64,000 nucleotides of DNA, taken from Streptomyces djakartensis (lineage in GTDB: Bacteria; Actinomycetota; Actinomycetes; Streptomycetales; Streptomycetaceae). Positions 21,950 to 31,327 of this stretch are shown one piece after another. How positions within the stretch are numbered: the stretch's first letter is position 1; each line of letters opens with the position of its first letter. The stretch is from positions 346,175 to 410,174 of the forward strand of contig NZ_BMWE01000005.1 of NCBI RefSeq assembly GCF_014651075.1. Reading direction: 5' to 3'. The translations under genes were made by a program, and so were the position numbers. Below the pieces are notes generated by a model, which was not told the DNA's origin, made no database searches, and worked only from the letters and a program-made list of their open reading frames with translations.

Positions 21950-22597
21950 TCAGACGGGTGCGAGTTCCCGCTCCAGACGGGCCGCCAGACTCAGGTAGCG
22001 AGCGCGTCGCGTCACCGGGACCAGGCTGCGGATGAGTATGTTCCACATCTCCGCCGTCCGGCGTGGCTGCCGGTCGACGGGCTCGCGGGAGCGGCCCACG
22101 ACCCGGGTGCCGACGAAGAAGCAGACGAGGGAGTGGGCCACGACGTCGATGTCGATGTCCGGGTGGACGTCGGCCTCCTTGACCGCGGCGACGAGCCGGG
22201 CCGTGACGATGTCCAGCCACTCCGTGAAGGGATGGCTCAGCGGCGGTCGGGGCCGGATTCCTCCGGTGGCGAGCCGCAGCCCCACCCGCAGGACCGGATC
22301 CTCGACGGACATGCGGGTGATGCCGAACGTCAGGCGCATCAGCGCCTCGAGGGAGGTGTGGCCGCGGTGGTCGGTCTCGTCGGCCAGCCGGCGGGCGGTG
22401 TGGGACTGGAGTTCGAGGATCGCGTGGGCGAGATCCTCCTTTGCGGCGAAGTGGAAGTACAGGGCACCCTTGGTGACCTGAGCGTGCTCCACGATGTCGC
22501 TGAGACTGGTCGATTCGTAGCCGCGACGGTCGAACAGGTCAGCGGCGGCCGTGATGATCGTCGAGCGGGTCTGCTCGGCTCGCAACTGCCTCGCCAT
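21950..22597 (-). CDS. TetR-family regulator, gamma-butyrolactone-receptor (ArpA/ScbR) type
   Basis: A 215-aa repressor. The N-terminal helix-turn-helix (RSTIITAAADLFDRRGYEST, then TKGALYFHFAAKEDLAHAI, residues 1-55) carries the KGALYFHF signature of the ArpA/ScbR group. The C-terminal part would bind a signalling lactone or, in pseudo-receptors, other ligands. No butyrolactone synthase gene is present in the window, so it may be an orphan or pseudo-receptor. ATG 22597 follows GGGAGAG. A 28-bp imperfect dyad like an autoregulatory element starts 22 bp upstream, which suggests self-repression. The ARMT1 gene follows at 44 bp. Confidence 0.88.
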   Translation of the reverse strand: MARQLRAEQTRSTIITAAADLFDRRGYESTSLSDIVEHAQVTKGALYFHFAAKEDLAHAILELQSHTARRLADETDHRGHTSLEALMRLTFGITRMSVEDPVLRVGLRLATGGIRPRPPLSHPFTEWLDIVTARLVAAVKEADVHPDIDIDVVAHSLVCFFVGTRVVGRSREPVDRQPRRTAEMWNILIRSLVPVTRRARYLSLAARLERELAPV

Positions 22598-22618
22598 CGG
22601 CTGAACTCTCCCGGGAAG

Positions 22619-22646
22619 AAAATGTACGGGTCATGCCGTTTGTTTT
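22619..22646. promoter_or_regulatory. probable ARE operator of the butyrolactone-receptor-like gene
   Basis: AAAATGTACGG and CCGTTTGTTTT form an imperfect dyad (8 of 11 arm positions complementary) around a 6-bp spacer, directly upstream of the TetR gene. The A/T-rich outer ends with an inner ACGG/CCGT core resemble autoregulatory elements bound by ArpA/ScbR-family receptors. The site is AT-rich against its surroundings and probably overlaps the promoter. Confidence 0.6.
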
Positions 22647-22797
22647 TACCCCGCGTACACGATAACTCACCCTGAGGGGACGTCCACCACACCAGTGGGC
22701 CGGAGTGCGGGTGCACATCCGGCAAAACAATCTCAACTGGTGAAAGAAAACGGCGCGTTCGGTATCTAACCGTGGAGGTTGTGCGGCCGGACGTAAA

Positions 22798-22838
22798 GGC
22801 GGGCCGGCCGGTGCCCCATCCGCACCGGCCGGCCCGCC
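22798..22838 (-). terminator. strong hairpin terminator after the subtilisin gene
   Basis: A perfect 17-bp inverted repeat (arms 22798-22814 and 22822-22838) around a 7-nt loop. It lies 41 bp beyond the stop of the subtilase gene on its downstream side and behind the TetR regulatory region on the other. There is no T-run, as is normal for high-GC actinobacterial terminators. Confidence 0.8.
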
Positions 22839-22878
22839 CGCTCGTGGCCCGGTCCCGTTCACCGTTCCCGTGGCAGTA

Positions 22879-24678
22879 TCAGAAGGTCAGCGTCCATCCG
22901 TTGAGCGTCCCGGTGTCCTGCGCCGCGGTGTCCTGGACGCGCAGCTTCCAGGTTCCGTTGGCGCTCTCGCCGGAGGCGTTCACCGTGTAGGTGGTCTTCA
23001 CGTCGTCGGCGGAGTCCGAGGCGGCGGACTTCAGGCGGTACGCCGAACCGTCCGGCGCGACGAGGTCGATGACGAGGTCGCCGCGGTAGGTGTGGGTGAT
23101 GTCGACACCGACCTGGAGGGCCGAGGGGGCGTTGCCGCTGCGGCCGGTGACGCTGATCGGCGACTCGATCGCGGCGCCGTTGTCCGGGATGGCGACGGCG
23201 GTGGTGCTGGAGAAGACCGTGCCGGTGGACGAACCGCCCTTGACCGCCTGGACCGTCTTGGCGGCGTCCGCGAGGCCGGCGCCGCAGCCGCCGGAGCAGG
23301 TACCGGGCAGCGCGCGGGCGTTGGCCTTGATGGCCGACTCGATCTGCGCCGGGGTGAGGGCGGAGTTGGCCGACTTCATCAGGGCGGCGAGGCCGGCGAC
23401 GTGCGGCGTGGCCATGCTGGTGCCCTGGTAGTACGCGTAGTTCTCGCCCGACGGCGTCTTGGTGCCGGAGTTCAGCGTGGAGAGGATGCCGTTCGCCGTG
23501 GAGGTGCGGGTCTCGCCGCCGGGGGCCGCGATGTCGACGAGCGTGCCGTAGTTGGAGTACGAGGCGCGGCTGCCCGCTCGGTTGGTCGCGGCGACCGAGA
23601 TGACGTTGTTGCAGTTCGCCGGCGAGGCGCCCGACACGTTCTGGTTCTCGTTGCCGGCCGCGACGACGACCGCGGTGCCGCGGTTCACGGCGCCGTTGAT
23701 GGCGCTCTGGGTGGCGGTGGAGCAGGCGCCGCTCCCGCCGAGGCTCATGTTGATGACCTTGGCGACGTTGGTGTTGGCGGGGACACCGGAGACGGTGCCG
23801 CCGGACGCCCAGGTGATGGCGTCGATGATGTCGGAGTCGTAGCCGCCGCACTTGCCGAGGACGCGCACCGGCGAGATCTTGGCGCCGTGGGCGACACCTG
23901 CGACACCCTTGCCGTTGCCGGTGGCGGCGGCGATGGTGCCGGCCACGTGGGTGCCGTGCCAGGAGGAGTTGGAGGCCGGGATGCCCGCGCCGCACTCGCC
24001 CGCGTTGTACCAGTCGCCCGGGTCGGCCGGGTTGCTGTCGCGGCCGTTGCCGTCGACGGACACGGCGGTGTCGGAGATGAAGTCGTAGCCGCCGACGATG
24101 TTCGCGGCCAGGTCGGAGTGGGTGACGTAGCCGGTGTCGATCACGGCGACGGTGACGCCGGTGCCGGTCGTGGTGTCCCAGGCGGCCGGGACGTTCATGC
24201 CCGCGGTCGGCTCGAACAGGTCCCACTGCTTGCTGTACTCGGTGTCGTTCGGCGTGACGGCCGCCGGCTTGTTCAGGCGGTCCGGCACGACGTACGCGAC
24301 CTGCGGGTCGGCCTGGTACTGGGCGACGACATCGGCGACGTCCTCGCGGGTGGGGTCGGTGCCCAGCTCGACGAGGGCGGCACCGGTACCGAGGCGGCGC
24401 TGGAAGTCGACGTCCTCGCCGGTCTTCTCGGCCTTGGCCTTGGCGTCGGCGGCCGCGGCCTTGTTCGACTTGGCCTCCTCGGCACCGGACTTGTAGCCGA
24501 CGATGAGGCGCTCGGCCGCGGTGCCGGGAGCGGCCTCGGTCCGGGCGGCCGGGACGGCGGCAGGGGTGGGGGCGGACTCCTGGGCGACGGCGACCGAGGC
24601 GGGGGCGGCGGTCAGCAGGGCGGCGGAGACGGCGGCGACGGATATCAGCTTCCGTCTGAGCTCTGGGGAGATACGCAC
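22879..24678 (-). CDS. secreted subtilisin-like serine protease (S8) with P domain
   Basis: A 599-aa exported preproenzyme. The signal peptide (KLISVAAVSAALLTAAPASV, cleavage near 32) is followed by an inhibitor I9-type prodomain (about 55-125) and the catalytic domain with the triad Asp in VAVIDTGY, His in SWHGTHVAG and Ser in GTSMATPHVAGLA. A C-terminal P/Homo-B domain (about 500-599, ending LNGWTLTF) usually stabilises the enzyme or binds substrate. GTG 24678 begins the signal peptide. The gene is monocistronic, bounded by a strong terminator. It probably contributes to extracellular protein breakdown. Confidence 0.95.
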   Translation of the reverse strand: MRISPELRRKLISVAAVSAALLTAAPASVAVAQESAPTPAAVPAARTEAAPGTAAERLIVGYKSGAEEAKSNKAAAADAKAKAEKTGEDVDFQRRLGTGAALVELGTDPTREDVADVVAQYQADPQVAYVVPDRLNKPAAVTPNDTEYSKQWDLFEPTAGMNVPAAWDTTTGTGVTVAVIDTGYVTHSDLAANIVGGYDFISDTAVSVDGNGRDSNPADPGDWYNAGECGAGIPASNSSWHGTHVAGTIAAATGNGKGVAGVAHGAKISPVRVLGKCGGYDSDIIDAITWASGGTVSGVPANTNVAKVINMSLGGSGACSTATQSAINGAVNRGTAVVVAAGNENQNVSGASPANCNNVISVAATNRAGSRASYSNYGTLVDIAAPGGETRTSTANGILSTLNSGTKTPSGENYAYYQGTSMATPHVAGLAALMKSANSALTPAQIESAIKANARALPGTCSGGCGAGLADAAKTVQAVKGGSSTGTVFSSTTAVAIPDNGAAIESPISVTGRSGNAPSALQVGVDITHTYRGDLVIDLVAPDGSAYRLKSAASDSADDVKTTYTVNASGESANGTWKLRVQDTAAQDTGTLNGWTLTF

Positions 24679-25028
24679 TGTCGTTGCCTTTCGTTACCGG
24701 ACTCCGGGCTGCGCGCGGAGCGGCGGACGCGCTTCGTCGTCGAAGCGGAGGGGGGTGGTTCGACAAGCGACGCGATGGCCGGCCAGGCGTGTGGGGAGCG
24801 GACCCGTTCGGGGTTACCTGTGGGTCGGCTGTGGTCGAACGATAGGCAAACAGAAGGTCATCGGGATACGGGGGAAACCCTCGATCCGGCCGGAAACCCA
24901 CCCTGTGTGCTGGGCAGTTGGATGTGAATGGCCCGTTTTCGATCCGGTCGCGGCGGATGAACGCGCGGGGCCGCCGCGCCGTACTGCACTTGAGACCGCC
25001 CCCGCCCCTGCCGAGGAGACGCAGACGG
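24679..25028. other. 350-bp divergent promoter region between subtilase and LPMO genes
   Basis: No gene is seen. The part from about 24835 to 24960 is noticeably AT-richer (runs such as GATAGGCAAACAGAAGG) and probably holds promoters for one or both exported-protein genes. No convincing -35/-10 pair or dyad could be fixed by eye. An in-frame ATG at 24957 upstream of the LPMO start adds only basic sequence and is not preferred. Confidence 0.4.
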
Positions 25029-25940
25029 ATGCCTCCTGTGACCGCACCCCGTGCCGCACTCGCGGCCGCCCTGGTGACTCCGCTGCTGCTGCCGCTGTGG
25101 GCGGCGGGTCCGGCGTCGGCGCACGGTGCGCCGACGGACCCGGTGAGCCGAGTGGTGGCCTGCTCCCCCGAGGGCGGCGACGACGCGGGCTCGGCGGCGT
25201 GCCGGGCGGCTGTCGGCGCGAACGGCGCTCCCTTCACGGCGTGGGACAACCTGCGGGTGGCGAACGTGAACGGCCGGGACCGCGAGGTCGTCCCCGACGG
25301 GAAGCTGTGCAGCGGCGGCCTGCCCGCCTACCGGGGTCTGGACCTCGCCCGCGCGGACTGGCCGGCGACCCGGGTCGCGCCGGGCGCGAAGCTGACCATG
25401 CGCTATGTGTCGACAATCCCGCACACCGGCACGTTCCGGATGTACCTGACGAAGCCCGGCTACGACCCGGCCGGCCCGCTGTCCTGGTCCGACCTGCCCG
25501 GTGAACCGTTCGCCGAGGTGACGGACCCGGTGCTGACGGACGGCGCGTACCGCCTCGAGGCGACGCTGCCGTCCGACCGGACCGGGCGGCACGTGCTGTA
25601 CACCGTCTGGCAGAACAGCAGCACGCCGGACACGTACTACTCGTGCTCGGACGTGGTGTTCCCGGAGCAGAAGCAGAAGCAGACGGCGGAGAAGACGGCG
25701 GAGAAGACGGAGGAGGCGAAGGAGGAAACCAAGGAGGAGGAAGAGAAGGAAGGGGAGGAGAGCACCACTGAACCGGAAGTCCCGGCTCCGCGGCTCCGGC
25801 CGCAGAGTGAACGCACCGCGGCGGCCTCCGCCTCCGGCTCCTCCTCGGGCCCGTCCACGCCCGTGCTGGCGGGCGGCGCCGCCGCGGTGCTGGTGCTCAC
25901 CGCTGGCGCCGCCCTGATGGTACGGCTGCGTCGGCGCTGA
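25029..25940 (+). CDS. membrane-anchored AA10 lytic polysaccharide monooxygenase
   Basis: A 303-aa exported copper enzyme expected to cleave chitin or cellulose oxidatively. The signal peptide ends GPASA, leaving the N-terminal His of the copper-binding brace (HGAPTDPVSR); the second brace His is in STIPHTG. The catalytic domain covers about 33-212 of the precursor. A Lys/Glu-rich linker (about 213-250) and a Ser/Pro-rich stretch lead to a C-terminal membrane helix (LAGGAAAVLVLTAGAALMV) with RLRRR tail, so the enzyme stays on the cell surface instead of being released. ATG 25029 is chosen for the signal-peptide length; GAGGAG lies upstream. It converges on the small secreted-protein gene. Confidence 0.9.
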   Translation: MPPVTAPRAALAAALVTPLLLPLWAAGPASAHGAPTDPVSRVVACSPEGGDDAGSAACRAAVGANGAPFTAWDNLRVANVNGRDREVVPDGKLCSGGLPAYRGLDLARADWPATRVAPGAKLTMRYVSTIPHTGTFRMYLTKPGYDPAGPLSWSDLPGEPFAEVTDPVLTDGAYRLEATLPSDRTGRHVLYTVWQNSSTPDTYYSCSDVVFPEQKQKQTAEKTAEKTEEAKEETKEEEEKEGEESTTEPEVPAPRLRPQSERTAAASASGSSSGPSTPVLAGGAAAVLVLTAGAALMVRLRRR

Positions 25941-25958
25941 ACCGACGCCGCCCGGGCC

Positions 25959-27246
<1,288 letters not shown>

Positions 27247-27918
27247 ATGGCACTCTCCGCTGAGCACCCCTCCGAAAGACCGGACGGCGCCACCGCGCCG
27301 GACGCCGGTGATGTCCCCGCACGACGCGGGCGGGTCCGGGCACGCCGGGCCGCGGTGATGGCGGTGCCCGCCACCCTGGTCGCCGCAGGACTCGCGGTGC
27401 TCACCGCCGAGGGGGCGCTGGGCGTGCAGTTCGCCATCTCCGGCATGCCGTTCACGGTCACCGCCACCGAACTGAAGGGCGACGGCTTCGCGCAGTTCGG
27501 CGGTATGCGCGAGATGGCCGAGGGCAGCCCGAACGCGGGTGACACCGGCGGCCAGGTGGTCGTCGTCACGTCCGTGATCAAGAAGGCGACGCTCACCAAG
27601 CTCTGCCAGAGCGTGAACCTGGGCGGCACGAACCTGGTCATCAAGGCGGGTGGCGGAAAGAACAAGGTCCGCGCCAGCGACCTGACCACCGACTCGACGG
27701 AGCTGTCCGGCAACGCCCGCTTCACCAACATCGAGATCGGCAACGACGCCAGCGAGCTCAACAAGGCCGGCCCCCAGGGCAAGGGCCCGAAGGGCGTGTT
27801 CAGCCAGCAGTCCGACACCGTGCGCATCACCGAACTGCGCCAGACCAACTACGCCACGACGGCCGCCGTGTTCAGGCTGCCCGGGCTGAAGCTGGGCTTC
27901 AGCGAGTCGGGTTGCTGA
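27247..27918 (+). CDS. DUF6230-family exported protein
   Basis: A 223-aa protein of a family common in sporulating actinomycetes. A basic N-terminal cytoplasmic part (RRGRVRARRAAV) precedes one hydrophobic segment (AVPATLVAAGLAVLTAEGAL), and the rest is predicted outside the membrane, with sequence typical of the family (PFTVTATELKGDGFAQFGG) and a Cys-terminated tail (ESGC). The biochemical role is unknown. ATG 27247 follows GGAG. Its stop codon shares one base with the start of the DUF6114 gene, a conserved pairing that indicates a joint complex. Confidence 0.85.
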   Translation: MALSAEHPSERPDGATAPDAGDVPARRGRVRARRAAVMAVPATLVAAGLAVLTAEGALGVQFAISGMPFTVTATELKGDGFAQFGGMREMAEGSPNAGDTGGQVVVVTSVIKKATLTKLCQSVNLGGTNLVIKAGGGKNKVRASDLTTDSTELSGNARFTNIEIGNDASELNKAGPQGKGPKGVFSQQSDTVRITELRQTNYATTAAVFRLPGLKLGFSESGC

Positions 27919-28376
27919 TGTCCGGCGTGCCGCGCGGGAAGTTCCGGCCCGCCTTCCGCGGGTGGCGGGCCGGCCGTCCGTTCTGGGGCGGGCTGCTGCT
28001 CACCCTGGGCGGGGCGGAGATCCTGCTCACCCTGAAAGCGTCGCTCGACGTCGTCCTGCACGTCGGCATGCAGGGCCTGGCCGGCTATCTGCTCCCGGTC
28101 GTGATGCTGCTGTGCGGCCTGCTGATCCTCTTCAGCCCCTCCCAGCGCCTGTTCTACTCGGTCATCGGGGTCCTGGTCTCCCTGGGCAGCTGGGTGACCT
28201 CGAACCTGGGCGGCTTCTTCGTGGGTCTGCTCCTGGGCGTCGCCGGCAGCTGCTGCACCTTCGGGTGGCTCCCGGACCAGGAACCGCGCGTCAGCCGACG
28301 GCAGCGCAGGAAGGAGGCGCGGGCCGCGAAGGCGGTGGCGCAGCCCCTGGAGCGGGAAGCCGGCCAGACCGCCTGA
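27918..28376 (+). CDS. DUF6114-family membrane protein
   Basis: A 152-aa integral membrane protein with three or four hydrophobic segments (FWGGLLLTLGGAEILLTL, VGMQGLAGYLLPVVMLLCGL, LFYSVIGVLVSLGSWV and GGFFVGLLLGVAGS) and a basic C-terminal tail. It occurs with DUF6230 in Streptomyces and is probably its membrane partner. The ATG at 27918 overlaps the preceding TGA (TGATG), so translation is coupled. Function unknown. Confidence 0.87.
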   Translation: MSGVPRGKFRPAFRGWRAGRPFWGGLLLTLGGAEILLTLKASLDVVLHVGMQGLAGYLLPVVMLLCGLLILFSPSQRLFYSVIGVLVSLGSWVTSNLGGFFVGLLLGVAGSCCTFGWLPDQEPRVSRRQRRKEARAAKAVAQPLEREAGQTA

Positions 28377-28504
28377 AACAAGTCAGTGCTCCTCTGCCCC
28401 CTGGCGCCACCCCGCCGCGGCGACTTGGCTGGACGTGTCGCGCGTACTCGCTCACCAGGCGAACGCGCGCCCGCACCATCAGTCGTCAGCCCAGGGAGAG
28501 ACCG

Positions 28505-29761
28505 ATGGAATTCACCCGCCCGACAGTGATCGACCCGACCGGCCGCGACATCCACGGCGAGGCCACCCGCATCCGCGAGCGCGGACCCGTCACCCCCGTC
28601 GAGCTCCCCCAGGGTGTCCCGGCCTGGGCGGTCAGCAGCGCCCCGTTGCTGAAGCGGCTGCTCACCGACCCGCGGGTGTCGAAGGACCCGCGCCGGCACT
28701 GGCAGCGCTGGATCGACGGCCAGGTCTCACCGGACTGGCCGCTCTACACCTGGGTCGCGGTGCAGAGCATGTTCACGGCCTACGGAACCGAGCACAAGCG
28801 GCTGCGCAGCCTCGTCTCCACGGCGTTCACCGCCCGCCGCACCGCCGCGTTGCGGCCGCGGATCGAGGAGATCACCGCGACGCTGCTCGACCGGGTCGCC
28901 AAGGCCGGGGCCGGCGGTGGCGCCGACGGCCATCCGGTCGATCTGCGGGAGGAGTTCTGCTATCCGCTGCCCATCCAGGTCATCGGCGAACTGCTCGGAC
29001 TGCCCGAGGAGCTGGGAACCGAACTGAGGGCCGTGGTGGACGGGGTCTTCCACACCTCGGCCGACCCGGCCGAAGTCGTCGACGTCTACGCCCGGTTCTA
29101 CGCCGTCCTCGCTGAACTCGTCGCGGCCAAACGGGCGTCGCCCGGCGACGATCTGACCTCCGCGCTGATCGCGGCGCGCGAGGAGGAGGGCGGCACGAGG
29201 CTCAGCGAGCAGGAACTGCTCGACACCCTGATGCTGGTGATCAGCGCGGGCCATGAGACGACGGTCAACCTGCTCGACAACGCCGTCCACGCGCTGCTCA
29301 CCCACCCCGGCCAGCTCGCGCACGTGCGCGGCGGGCGCGCCTCCTGGGACGACGTGATCGAGGAGACCCTGCGGGCCGAGGCGCCGGTGGCCAGCCTGCC
29401 GCTGCGGTACGCGGTCGAGGACATCCCGCTCGGCGAACTGGGCGGGCCGCACGGCGCGGTGATCCACAAGGGGGAGGCGATCCTCGCCGCCTACGCCGCC
29501 GCCGGGCGTGACCCCGAGCAGCACGGCCCGGACGCCGCCGCTTTCGACGTCACCCGCGCCGCGAAGGACCATCTGGCCTTCGGGTACGGCGTCCATCACT
29601 GCCTGGGCGCCCCGCTCGGCCGGCTGGAGGCACGGGTCGCCCTGCCGGCCCTGTTCGAGCGGTTCCCCGGCCTCACCCTCGCCGTGCCGTCGGACGAACT
29701 GCGCCCGGTGGACTCGTTCATCTCCCACGGTCACCGGTCGTTGCCGGTTCTGACCGGCTGA
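28505..29761 (+). CDS. cytochrome P450
   Basis: A 418-aa soluble class I P450. The I-helix oxygen-binding motif is SAGHETT (about residue 250), the ExxR of the K helix is EETLR, and the haem loop is FGYGVHHCLGAPLGR with the Cys thiolate ligand near 360. The N-terminal region (DPTGRDIHGEATRIRERGPV) resembles CYP105/CYP107-type Streptomyces enzymes; the exact family cannot be set without a search. ATG 28505 follows GGGAGAG. No ferredoxin or biosynthetic genes are adjacent. It lies 2.8 kb upstream of the conservon on the same strand; some conservons include P450 genes, so a link is possible. Confidence 0.93.
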   Translation: MEFTRPTVIDPTGRDIHGEATRIRERGPVTPVELPQGVPAWAVSSAPLLKRLLTDPRVSKDPRRHWQRWIDGQVSPDWPLYTWVAVQSMFTAYGTEHKRLRSLVSTAFTARRTAALRPRIEEITATLLDRVAKAGAGGGADGHPVDLREEFCYPLPIQVIGELLGLPEELGTELRAVVDGVFHTSADPAEVVDVYARFYAVLAELVAAKRASPGDDLTSALIAAREEEGGTRLSEQELLDTLMLVISAGHETTVNLLDNAVHALLTHPGQLAHVRGGRASWDDVIEETLRAEAPVASLPLRYAVEDIPLGELGGPHGAVIHKGEAILAAYAAAGRDPEQHGPDAAAFDVTRAAKDHLAFGYGVHHCLGAPLGRLEARVALPALFERFPGLTLAVPSDELRPVDSFISHGHRSLPVLTG

Positions 29762-30123
29762 CCGGCTGACCGGCGGTCCGGTGGCCCGCGAGCCGCGCAC
29801 ACCGGCGCGCACAGGCCCCCGAACCGCACGGACGGTACGGAAAGCCGAGCCGACCGAACTCCCGCACGATCGAGGAGAAGAAGATCGCGACGCACGGACC
29901 GGTGAGGCGCAGGCCATGACTGACCAGGACAAAGGGCCGTCCATCGTTCGACTGGTCGAACGGATCATCACGATGCGGCGGCATCAACTCACAGAATGTG
30001 GCCGCTCACTTGACGGCCGGCGGTCACACACGGTTGGCTCCGTGGCCAGCGAGAGTCATCGGGCCGTGCACGTTCACGGCCCCGCTCTCCCCCTGCTCGG
30101 CCGCACAGCGAGGTCCGCCCCCC
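29762..30123. other. 362-bp gap between P450 and binding-protein genes, with operator-like dyad
   Basis: The left part repeats GACCGGCT three times across the P450 stop (29752-29775). A perfect dyad, CGTTCGA-CTGG-TCGAACG, lies at 29945-29962 and looks like an operator of a LacI/TetR-type regulator. An open frame from ATG 29917 with a GAGG upstream starts plausibly (TDQDKGPSIVRLVERIITMR) but has no stop before running over the binding-protein gene, so it is not called as a gene. No terminator was found. Confidence 0.45.
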
Positions 30124-31137
30124 ATGAACACTCCTCCCCCACCGCACACCGCAGCGAGACGAGCCATCCGTGCCGCGGCCCTGGCGTCCGCCCTGTGTCT
30201 GCTGGTGGCCGGCTGCTCCGTCCTCCGCGCGGCCGAGGACGGGACGGACACGAACGCGGCGGGCGGACCGGGTACCGGGATGAAGGTCGCCCTGGTCACG
30301 CACGGCGGCAAGGGCGACGCGTTCTGGGACCTGGTGCGCAGGGGGGCCGAGACGGCCGCCGCCAAGGACGGCGTCGAACTGACCTACGCCAGCGACGCCG
30401 ACCCGGCCGCCCAAGCCGACCTGGTGCGCACCGCGGTCCGCGACAAGGTCGACGGCATCGCCGTGACGCTGGCCAAGCCGGCGGCCATGCGCGGGCCGAT
30501 CGCCCGGGCCAGAGCGGCCGGCATCCCCGTCGTCGGGCTCAACTCCGGCATCGGCGCCTGGCGGCCTTCCGGCCTGCTGCAGTACTTCGGCATGGACGAC
30601 TCCGTCGCGGGCCGGGCCGTCGGCGACAAACTGGACGCTCTCAAGGCCAAGCACGCCCTGTGCGTCGTGCACGAGCGGGGCAACGTCGCGCTGGAGGCCC
30701 GCTGCGCCGGGGTGAGGAAGACGTTCCGCGGCGACACCGACAACCTGTACGTGGACGGCACCGACACCGGCGCGGTGACCGCCACGATCGCCTCCCGGCT
30801 GCGGCAGGACTCGAGCATCGACGAGGTCGTCACCAACGGCGCCCAGTTCGCGATGGCCGCGGTCGAGGCCGTGCGACAGGCCGGCAGCAGAGCCGGGGTC
30901 GCCACCTTCGACCTCAACAAGGACCTGGTCGAGGCGGTCCGGGGCGGCGAGGTGCAGTTCGCCGTGGACCAGCAGCCGTACCTCCAGGGCTACCTGGCGG
31001 TGGACGCCCTGTGGCTGTACCGGACCAACGGCAACGTCAGCGGCGGCGGGACGGCCCCGGTGCTCACCGGCCCGGCCTTCGTGACCAGGTCGAACGTGTC
31101 CACGGTGGCCCGGCTCGCCGCCGCCGGAACCCGGTGA
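30124..31137 (+). CDS. orphan sugar-type periplasmic-binding lipoprotein
   Basis: A 337-aa lipoprotein of the RbsB-type (type 1) binding-protein fold. The signal peptide ends in the lipobox LVAGC (Cys about 30). The mature domain begins MKVALVTHGGKGDAFWDLV and contains DGIAVTLAKP and GIPVVGLNSG, typical of sugar or autoinducer-type ligand binding. No permease or ATPase gene accompanies it, so it either serves a transporter encoded elsewhere or presents a ligand to a receptor. The next gene, 190 bp downstream in the same direction, is the sensor-like cvnA. ATG 30124 begins the signal peptide. Confidence 0.88.
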   Translation: MNTPPPPHTAARRAIRAAALASALCLLVAGCSVLRAAEDGTDTNAAGGPGTGMKVALVTHGGKGDAFWDLVRRGAETAAAKDGVELTYASDADPAAQADLVRTAVRDKVDGIAVTLAKPAAMRGPIARARAAGIPVVGLNSGIGAWRPSGLLQYFGMDDSVAGRAVGDKLDALKAKHALCVVHERGNVALEARCAGVRKTFRGDTDNLYVDGTDTGAVTATIASRLRQDSSIDEVVTNGAQFAMAAVEAVRQAGSRAGVATFDLNKDLVEAVRGGEVQFAVDQQPYLQGYLAVDALWLYRTNGNVSGGGTAPVLTGPAFVTRSNVSTVARLAAAGTR

Positions 31138-31327
31138 CGGACACTTCCTGTGACGGTGTCGCCAAAGATTCGGTCAGGTCCGGTTCGTACGGTCACTTGT
31201 ACGGATAACATCCAGCCCATCCCATGTGGCGTGCGCGGCACGCCCCCACTCCCGCGCCCGTCCCCCTTCCTCCCCCACCGTTCCGCCTCCCCGCTCCCCG
31301 CTCCCCGCTGATCGCCCTAGGACGACG

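Noticed and set aside
29917..31208. Open frame starting TDQDKGPSIVRLVERIITMR with a GAGG upstream
   Set aside because: The first 30 codons look possible, but the frame has no stop until it has crossed the whole binding-lipoprotein gene, where its composition is artefactual.
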